In this document: positions 58,611 to 64,000 of the stretch, piece after piece | Layout: the number at the start of each line of letters is the position of its first letter | Position numbering within the stretch: position 1 is the first letter of the stretch | NCBI RefSeq assembly: GCF_003583405.1 | Contig: NZ_QXEC01000001.1 | Coordinates: 434,001-498,000, forward strand | From: Micromonospora radicis | GTDB taxonomy: Bacteria > Actinomycetota > Actinomycetes > Mycobacteriales > Micromonosporaceae | DNA: 64,000 nucleotides | Direction: 5' to 3' | Made by a program: the position numbers and the translations under genes | Notes under the pieces: generated by a model | Databases searched by the model: none | Told to the model about the DNA's origin: nothing | The model's input: only the letters and a program-made list of their open reading frames with translations

Positions 58611-59803
58611 CGCGCCGCCCGGGGCAGCGCCGCCAGGTCGCGCCGTACCGCCTGGCCGATGTGGCTGATCAGGGCGTACAGGTCGGGGCAGTAGACCGAC
58701 GGGTTGTCGAAGCCGGCTCCGGCGCGGTATCGGTGGGTACGCAGCCCACCGCCACACACCCGGCGCAGATCGCAGGCGTGGCAGGTGGCGCAGAGGGCGG
58801 CCAGGCCGGCCTGCTGGGCGCGGACCGCCGGCAGGTCGAGGGCGGCGTCGAAGGGATCCCGCGACACGTGCAGCCCGGTGCCGGCCGCACCGGCGTGGGC
58901 GGCGGCGAGGGTGTCGTCCATCTCGATCGTCCCGTCGGTCTGCACCACGACCACCGCCACCGCGCTGGTGCCCACCCCGGCCAGCCGGGAGGCGCCACCG
59001 AGCAGCACCTGGATGATCTCGTCGAACAGGCGGATCCGGACCGGTGTGCCCGGCGCGTGGTACCACTGGTCGAAGATCGCGATCAGCCAGTCCGCGTACG
59101 GGGTCGACGCGGACCCCGCCGAGCGGCCCGGCGGGGGAGTGCTCCAGGTGCCGTGCGGCAGCAGGAAGTCGACCGCCGGCGGCCGGTGCGCCAGCAGACT
59201 GCGGTACGTGCCGACCGGGTCGTTGCGCAGGTCGACGGTGCACAGCAGACCGTTGAACAGGTGCCGGTGGTGGGCGGTCAGCCGGTCCAGCGCCGCCTCG
59301 ACCCGCTGGTGGCTGCCCTGCCCGTCCGGCCCGCGGCGGTGCCGGTCGTGGGCCGTGCGGTCCCCGTCGAGGCTGACGCCGACCCGTACGTCCAGCCGGT
59401 CGAACAGGCGCAGGTACGCCTCGTCCAGCCGTAGGCCGTTGGTCTGCACGGTGACCCGGACCGGCACCGGTGCCGCCGCCTGTCGGATGGCCGACACCGC
59501 GCGCTCGATCCGGGTCGGCCCGGCCAGCAACGGTTCGCCGCCGTGCAGCACCACGGAGACCCCGTCGAGCCGGTGCGCGCGGGCGTGCTCGCCGATGCGC
59601 CGCGCGGTGGTCGCCAGCACCGGCGGTGACATCGTCCGGGGCAGCTCCCGCCAGCGCTGGTCGGCCATCGTGTACACATAGCAGTGGTCACAGGCCAGGT
59701 CGCAACGGCTGTGCAGCTTGAGCACGAACTGGCGGAAGGCGACCGGCGGCGCGCGGCGGGCGGCGGGGGCGCCGGCCGGCCGGTGCTCGTCGGATCCGGG
59801 CAT
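58607..59803 (-). CDS. fxsB: Radical SAM/SPASM peptide maturase (FxsB-like)
   Basis: The ATG at 59803 follows TGGAG and gives 398 residues. The N terminus has FRQFVLKLHSRCDLACDHCYVYT, with the cluster-binding Cys34, Cys38 and Cys41 (CX3CX2C), as in FxsB. Conserved parts follow: DGVSVVLHGGEPLLAG, VTVQTNGLRLDEAYL and VGVSLDGDRTAHDRHR. The C-terminal SPASM-type region binds extra Fe-S clusters (ALCATCHACDLRRVCGGGLRTHRY, then VYCPDLY). Enzymes of this family form cyclophane crosslinks between an aromatic ring and the beta-carbon of a residue two positions on. It is divergent from the precursor gene. Confidence 0.92.
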   Translation of the reverse strand: MPGSDEHRPAGAPAARRAPPVAFRQFVLKLHSRCDLACDHCYVYTMADQRWRELPRTMSPPVLATTARRIGEHARAHRLDGVSVVLHGGEPLLAGPTRIERAVSAIRQAAAPVPVRVTVQTNGLRLDEAYLRLFDRLDVRVGVSLDGDRTAHDRHRRGPDGQGSHQRVEAALDRLTAHHRHLFNGLLCTVDLRNDPVGTYRSLLAHRPPAVDFLLPHGTWSTPPPGRSAGSASTPYADWLIAIFDQWYHAPGTPVRIRLFDEIIQVLLGGASRLAGVGTSAVAVVVVQTDGTIEMDDTLAAAHAGAAGTGLHVSRDPFDAALDLPAVRAQQAGLAALCATCHACDLRRVCGGGLRTHRYRAGAGFDNPSVYCPDLYALISHIGQAVRRDLAALPRAAR

Positions 59804-60094
59804 CAGGGGCTCCACATGCGGGCGGCGGCCGGTTCGGCCGCCGTCGACGAGCACCCAGCATACATCGACGGGTGGCTCTGATCTGCCCTGTGCCGGCCGG
59901 GCCGCCGGGCCGACCGGCGCCGTCCCGTCGGGGACTGGCGTCGGAAGGTGGCGGGCGGGTCGCGCTCCGGCGGGCCCTGGGAGTCGACACCGTACCGTTA
60001 TCATGGGCGTACGCAGCGGATCTGGCCGACCGTCGATGTCCGGCTTCGAAGCGACGCGATCATTGTGCGAGACGCAGACAGGCGGTGATCGGGG
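59804..60094. promoter_or_regulatory. 291-bp divergent region between fxsB-like and precursor genes
   Basis: No gene was found. It should hold the promoters of both the minus-strand maturase operon and the plus-strand precursor/STAND operon. A TATCAT hexamer at 59999-60004 could be a -10 element for the precursor but has no clear -35 partner. Confidence 0.35.
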
Positions 60095-60277
60095 ATGGAC
60101 GCCGGGGAGGACGTGTTGCGTTCCGATCTGATCGATCTCACCGATGCGGATCTGAGCCCACTCGACAGCGTGCCCAACGAGGTTCTGCTTGCCGCACTGG
60201 AGCGCCTGCGGCGCCGCAGTGCCGCCGTTGGCGACCAGTACGCGGGCTGGCAGAGTGTCATCGATGGCGACGACTGA
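60095..60277 (+). CDS. fxsA: FxSxx-COOH-type RiPP precursor with variant WQSVI core and DGDD tail
   Basis: This 60-residue acidic peptide has the FxsA layout. The leader contains DLIDLTDADLSPLDSVPNE, then an amphipathic helix VLLAALERLRRR, and the C terminus reads AGWQSVIDGDD. Canonical FxsA peptides end in FxSxx-COOH after an AGF/GF step; here Trp52 replaces Phe, Ser54 is kept, and four residues extend beyond the normal end. The aromatic-x-Ser triplet is the site expected for a three-residue cyclophane made by the adjacent radical SAM protein. Its stop overlaps the start of the STAND gene by 14 nt, so the two are translationally coupled. The ATG has only GGGG directly before it, a weak ribosome binding site. 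Confidence 0.72.
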   Translation: MDAGEDVLRSDLIDLTDADLSPLDSVPNEVLLAALERLRRRSAAVGDQYAGWQSVIDGDD

Positions 60278-63200
60278 AACCGGTGCCGCCGCGGAGAGTG
60301 TCCGCCAGCGGCGCCCCTCGACCACCTCGACCATCCCGACCGGTGCGGTCGAGGGTGACGAGTCGACCGGCCAGTGCACCATCGTCTCGTTCGTCTCGCC
60401 CACCAGCGGCACCGGGCGCAGCAGCGCGGTGGCCAACATCGCCTGGATCCTCGCCTCGAACGGCAAACGGGTCCTCGCGGTCGACTGGTGCACCAGGACC
60501 CCCCGGGTCCACGACTACCTGCGCGCGTTCCGGGTCGACGCGGTGGCCGCCGGCACGGTGTTCGGCGCCGACCTGGCCGCCCTGTTCAGCCCGCACCCGG
60601 ACGTACCCACCCACCGGGCCTCGGCGGTGATCGCCCCAGCCGCACCCGAACAGGGAATCCTCTACCGCTACGCCATCCCGGGGTCGAGTTTCGGGTTCGC
60701 GATGGTCGGGGTCAGCCTGGACGTCGACCGGCTGCCGCAGGTCGACCCGGTACGGGCCCGGCAACTGCTGCAACAGGCCGGCTACGACTACGTCCTGATC
60801 GACACCCCGGTCGACCTGACCGTGCCGGGCGTCACCTACACCGCGATGCTCAGCGACGTCGCCGTCGTGTCGATACCGCCGCGACGGCAGGCCATGCAAC
60901 AGGCGGCCGACCTGGCCGGCCAGCTCCAACGGCAGGCCACCGGCGGCATCCGGGTGCTCGCCGCGCCGACCCTGCGCGACGTCAGCCAACCGTGGTACGG
61001 CGCGACCCGCGACTCGGCCCGCAAGGCCTTCGCCAAGCTGCTCGACGAGTCCGTCGCCGGGGCGAACCAGTCGGCCACCGTGGAGATCGTGGAGGTTCCC
61101 GAGCCGACGTACGACACCTACGACGACGTACTTGCCGTGCTCGCCGACGACCCGGGCGAACAGGCCAGCCTGCTCACCGCGTACGAGCAGATGGCCTCCT
61201 GGATCAGCGGCGGCGCGGTGGCTCGGGCGGTGGAGGTGCCCGAGCGGATCCGGCGCCGCTACCGCCGCGGTGTGCTGCTGGACCGGGCCGAGGGCGCGGA
61301 CGAGATCCAGGTGCTCTACGAGCCGGCCGACCGACCGTTCGCCGACTGGATCGCCGGGCAGCTGCGCCGGGCCAACGTCCACGTGCGACCGCACGCCGTC
61401 CGATCCGGGGCCACCCCGACCTTCGACGCCGACGCCACAGTGCTGGCCGTGTTGTCGCCGCGGGTGCTCCGGGCGCTCGGCGAGCAGCCGGCGGGCTCGC
61501 CCGGTGGCGACGTCGAGGTGTTCGGGGTGCTGACCGACGGCGAACCGCCCGAGGCGTGGGATCCGGGCCGGCTCGTCGACCTGCGGGAGGTCGACTCCGC
61601 GCGGGCACAGCCGTTGCTGCTCAGCCGACTCGGGCTCATCGCGCCCACCCAGCCCACCGGCGACGTACGCACCGCGGCGCGCTACCCGGCCGAACCGGAC
61701 CGTCGGCTGCGCACCAACCTGCCGCCGCGCAACGAGTCCTTCGTCGGCCGCGGCGAGTACCTGGAGCGGCTGCGCGACCGACTCACCGACGGCGGCGGTC
61801 CGGTGACCCTCACCGGCGGCGCCGGGGTCGGCAAGAGCGAGATCGCTCGCGAGTTCGCCCACCGGTTCGCCTACGACTACGACGTGGTCTGGTGGATTCC
61901 CGCGCAGGACCGCGAAACGGTCCAGACCGCGCTCGGCGAACTCGCCCAGGAGATCAACGTGGTGGACAGCGTCGGCGCGGCCGAGGCGGCCGTGACCGCG
62001 CTGTCGGCGCCGCGTGGCGCCATCACCCGCTGGCTGCTCGTCTACGACAACGCCGACGACTCCGACGTGCTCGCCGGGCTGCTACCCAGCTCCGGCGCCG
62101 GGCACATCCTGTTCACCTCCCGCGACGACGGGTCGTCCAACCTGCCCGCGCCGCTGGAGGTGGCCGCGTTCAGCGGCGACGAGAGCATCGCCATGCTGCG
62201 CCGCACGCTCGGCATCAGCGCCGCGGACGCGCGGGCCATCGCCGCCGCGGTCGAGCACCTGCCGCTGGCGCTGCGACTGGCCACCGCCTGGATCCGGGAA
62301 CGCACCCGGGCGCTGGAACGCGCCGGTGTGCCGAACCTGGAGGCGGTCAGCCGCTGTGTGGCCGAGTTGCTGGCCTGGCTGCGCCAGCCCGCCGAGCGGG
62401 AACGGACCGAGACCATTCCCGGCTCGCGCACCTCCACCGTCGCCCGGGTGCTGGAGAACACCCTGACCACCCTGCGCGACACCGAGTTCGGCGAGCTGGC
62501 GAGCCGGGTCGCCGAACTCGCCGCCTTCCTCTCGCCGGAGGGCATCGGGCTGCCCCTGCTGCGGTCGACGCCGATGCTCACCCAACTCGCCGCGGCGGCC
62601 GACATCGACGCGCAACGGCTGCTGCTCAACGCCGGGGAGATCGACCTGGTGCTGACCGTCGGCGCGCGGTTCGCCCTGTTCGACATCGACTGGGGGCGTG
62701 GCGCCGCGCTGCGCATGCACCGGGCCATCCAGGTGCTGCTGCGCGAGTCGATGCCCGAAGCGCAGCGCGGCGAACGGCACCGCCAGGTCCTGCACGGGCT
62801 GGCCGGTTACGCGCCGACCGACCCGGAGGCCGACGACCGGCGTTACCTGCCGCTCTTCGAGGAACTGCAACGACACCTGGTGCCGTCCGGGGCGATGCAC
62901 GCCGACGAGGCGGCCGTCCGGCACTGGGTGGTCAAGCAGATCCGGCACCTCTTCTTCTTCGGCGACAGCGACGCCTGGCAGTCCGCGGTGCGGCTGGCGC
63001 AGCAGACCTGCGACCGCTGGACCGCCGACGGCGACTTCGACCAGCTGACCATGCGGCTGTTCGTGCAGACCGCGAACCTGCACCGGGTGCTGGGCAGACC
63101 GCAGGACGCGCTGGGCCTCGACGAGCGGGTGCTCAGCGAGCAGCGGCGCAAGTACGGGCTGCGGCACTTCCGGACCCTGATCGCCGGCCGGGGCCGCGGC

Positions 63201-64000
63201 GGTGACCTGCGCGGGCTCGGTCGTTTCCAGGACGCCCTGGTCGAGGACCAGGCCACCGTCGTCGGTTACCGGGAGGTGCTCGGCGAGGACCACCCGAACA
63301 CCCGGATGGCGATCAACAACCTGGCGATCTCCTTCCAGCTCACCGGCGACGCGCGGGAGGCGCTGCGCCTGGCCCACCAGCTGTTCGACCGGTGGATGGC
63401 CCTGTTCGGGCCGGACGAGCCCGCCACCTGGCGGGCCTCCTGCCTGGTCGGCACGCTGGAGCGGGAGGCCGGCGAGTACGAACTGTCGCTGGCCACGCTG
63501 CGCGAGACGCTGGAACGCGTACACGAGCTGCGTTCCGCCAGCCACCTCGACGAACTGCACGTCAACCGCAGCCTCGCGGTCACCGAACGGCGCCTCGGCT
63601 ACGCCCTCGCCGCGAAGAAGCGCAGCATCGAGACGTTCCGCGGCTACCGGGAGCGTTTCGGGGAGGACCATCCACTGACCCGGGCCAGCCTGCTCAGCAT
63701 GGCCGTCGACTACTACCGGGCCGGCGACGCCGGCATCGCGGTCGAACACGCCATGCGGTGCCTGCGCGGCTACCAGCGGACGTTGGACACCGGGCACCCG
63801 TTCACCGCGGTCTGCGCGGTGAACCTCGGCATCTGCCATCGGGGCACCGGCGAGTTCGACCACGCCGTCGGCGACGGTGAACGCGGGATGCGTACCCTGC
63901 GGGCCCGGCTCGGCGACGCCCACCCGTGGACGCTGACCGCGGCGACCGCCCAGGCCGGGCACCTGGCCGCCCGCGGTGACCTGACCGACGCCCTGCGCAT
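60264..64000 (+). CDS. fxsT: FxsT-like STAND protein: ParA-like, TIR-like, NB-ARC and TPR regions (3' end outside window)
   Basis: The correct frame starts at ATG 60264 inside the precursor gene and is open to the right edge, at least 1245 residues. An Arg-rich frame at 60374-63205 on the same strand is a shadow. Residues about 38-240 are MinD/ParA-like (TIVSFVSPTSGTGRSSAVANIAW, LAVDW, YVLIDTPVDL), but the P-loop lacks the usual Lys. A TIR-like strand-helix unit lies near 345-420 (VLYEPADRPFADWIAGQLRRA). The NB-ARC ATPase starts near 495 with TLTGGAGVGKSEIAREFA, WLLVYDNADD and HILFTSRDD. From about 930 the protein consists of TPR pairs (LFVQTANLHRVLGRPQDALGL, HPNTRMAINNLAISFQLTGDAREAL). This is the layout of the FxSxx-system TPR protein, a STAND-type switch. 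Confidence 0.88.
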   Translation, partial: MATTETGAAAESVRQRRPSTTSTIPTGAVEGDESTGQCTIVSFVSPTSGTGRSSAVANIAWILASNGKRVLAVDWCTRTPRVHDYLRAFRVDAVAAGTVFGADLAALFSPHPDVPTHRASAVIAPAAPEQGILYRYAIPGSSFGFAMVGVSLDVDRLPQVDPVRARQLLQQAGYDYVLIDTPVDLTVPGVTYTAMLSDVAVVSIPPRRQAMQQAADLAGQLQRQATGGIRVLAAPTLRDVSQPWYGATRDSARKAFAKLLDESVAGANQSATVEIVEVPEPTYDTYDDVLAVLADDPGEQASLLTAYEQMASWISGGAVARAVEVPERIRRRYRRGVLLDRAEGADEIQVLYEPADRPFADWIAGQLRRANVHVRPHAVRSGATPTFDADATVLAVLSPRVLRALGEQPAGSPGGDVEVFGVLTDGEPPEAWDPGRLVDLREVDSARAQPLLLSRLGLIAPTQPTGDVRTAARYPAEPDRRLRTNLPPRNESFVGRGEYLERLRDRLTDGGGPVTLTGGAGVGKSEIAREFAHRFAYDYDVVWWIPAQDRETVQTALGELAQEINVVDSVGAAEAAVTALSAPRGAITRWLLVYDNADDSDVLAGLLPSSGAGHILFTSRDDGSSNLPAPLEVAAFSGDESIAMLRRTLGISAADARAIAAAVEHLPLALRLATAWIRERTRALERAGVPNLEAVSRCVAELLAWLRQPAERERTETIPGSRTSTVARVLENTLTTLRDTEFGELASRVAELAAFLSPEGIGLPLLRSTPMLTQLAAAADIDAQRLLLNAGEIDLVLTVGARFALFDIDWGRGAALRMHRAIQVLLRESMPEAQRGERHRQVLHGLAGYAPTDPEADDRRYLPLFEELQRHLVPSGAMHADEAAVRHWVVKQIRHLFFFGDSDAWQSAVRLAQQTCDRWTADGDFDQLTMRLFVQTANLHRVLGRPQDALGLDERVLSEQRRKYGLRHFRTLIAGRGRGGDLRGLGRFQDALVEDQATVVGYREVLGEDHPNTRMAINNLAISFQLTGDAREALRLAHQLFDRWMALFGPDEPATWRASCLVGTLEREAGEYELSLATLRETLERVHELRSASHLDELHVNRSLAVTERRLGYALAAKKRSIETFRGYRERFGEDHPLTRASLLSMAVDYYRAGDAGIAVEHAMRCLRGYQRTLDTGHPFTAVCAVNLGICHRGTGEFDHAVGDGERGMRTLRARLGDAHPWTLTAATAQAGHLAARGDLTDALR

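Noticed and set aside
60374..63205. 943-codon Arg-rich plus-strand frame
   Set aside because: The frame starting at 60264 encodes recognisable ParA, NB-ARC and TPR motifs over the same bases; the Arg-rich frame is a shadow.

Overview
The window is GC-rich DNA with dense GTG starts, 4-nt stop/start overlaps and long antisense open frames. Gene content (nonribosomal peptide synthetases, zinc-finger anti-sigma protein, ECF sigma factor, STAS proteins, an FxSxx-COOH peptide system, secreted Tat/BNR proteins) points to a filamentous actinomycete, most likely Micromonosporaceae. The genus is inferred from gene content, not tested.

Layout. 1-9789: the 3' end of an NRPS assembly line, two proteins with C-A-PCP-C-A-PCP (5' end outside the window) and C-A-PCP-TE, followed by a DHA2 exporter (minus strand) and a MarR regulator after a 766-bp gene-free gap. 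12758-17435: a signalling block with two STAS proteins, two paralogous GlsB-like membrane proteins, an OmpR/histidine-kinase pair and a GerMN lipoprotein. 17582-27476: mostly housekeeping and secreted functions (HtpG, a lipid kinase, a small Cys-containing protein, a large M14 carboxypeptidase, pyridoxal kinase, a BNR-repeat secreted protein). 27654-33499: a five-cistron carbohydrate-type ABC operon with a lipoprotein, preceded by a PucR-type regulator. 33822-38329: an internally deleted P-loop gene, an ECF sigma/anti-sigma pair and an ABC-2 type exporter whose membrane protein carries a degenerate HExxH-like tail. 38409-41397: a Tat-exported TIM-barrel protein and an arylsulfotransferase-like lipoprotein.

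41537-45623 is an accessory patch: a MazG-like pyrophosphohydrolase next to a PD-(D/E)XK nuclease-like plus DUF2075 helicase fusion (a defence-like cassette), a decayed transposase tail, a pair of AT-rich palindromes and an XRE/TPR-like regulator. 46003-51158 looks like a small biosynthetic locus: an A-PCP-reductase protein, phenolic acid decarboxylase and an O-methyltransferase. 51257-54709 is the conserved trio of transglutaminase, alpha-E and circularly permuted ATP-grasp proteins, divergent from a Tat-type flavin amine oxidase.

56491-64000 is an FxSxx-COOH-type RiPP locus. On the minus strand are a radical SAM/SPASM maturase (FxsB-like), an HExxH peptide hydroxylase-like protein and a TIR-/deoxyribosyltransferase-like protein. 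On the plus strand are a 60-residue precursor with a variant C terminus (WQSVI plus four acidic/Gly residues instead of FxSxx-end) and an FxsT-like ParA/TIR/NB-ARC/TPR STAND protein that runs off the right edge. This locus and the nuclease-helicase/MazG cassette are the two best candidates for under-described biology.
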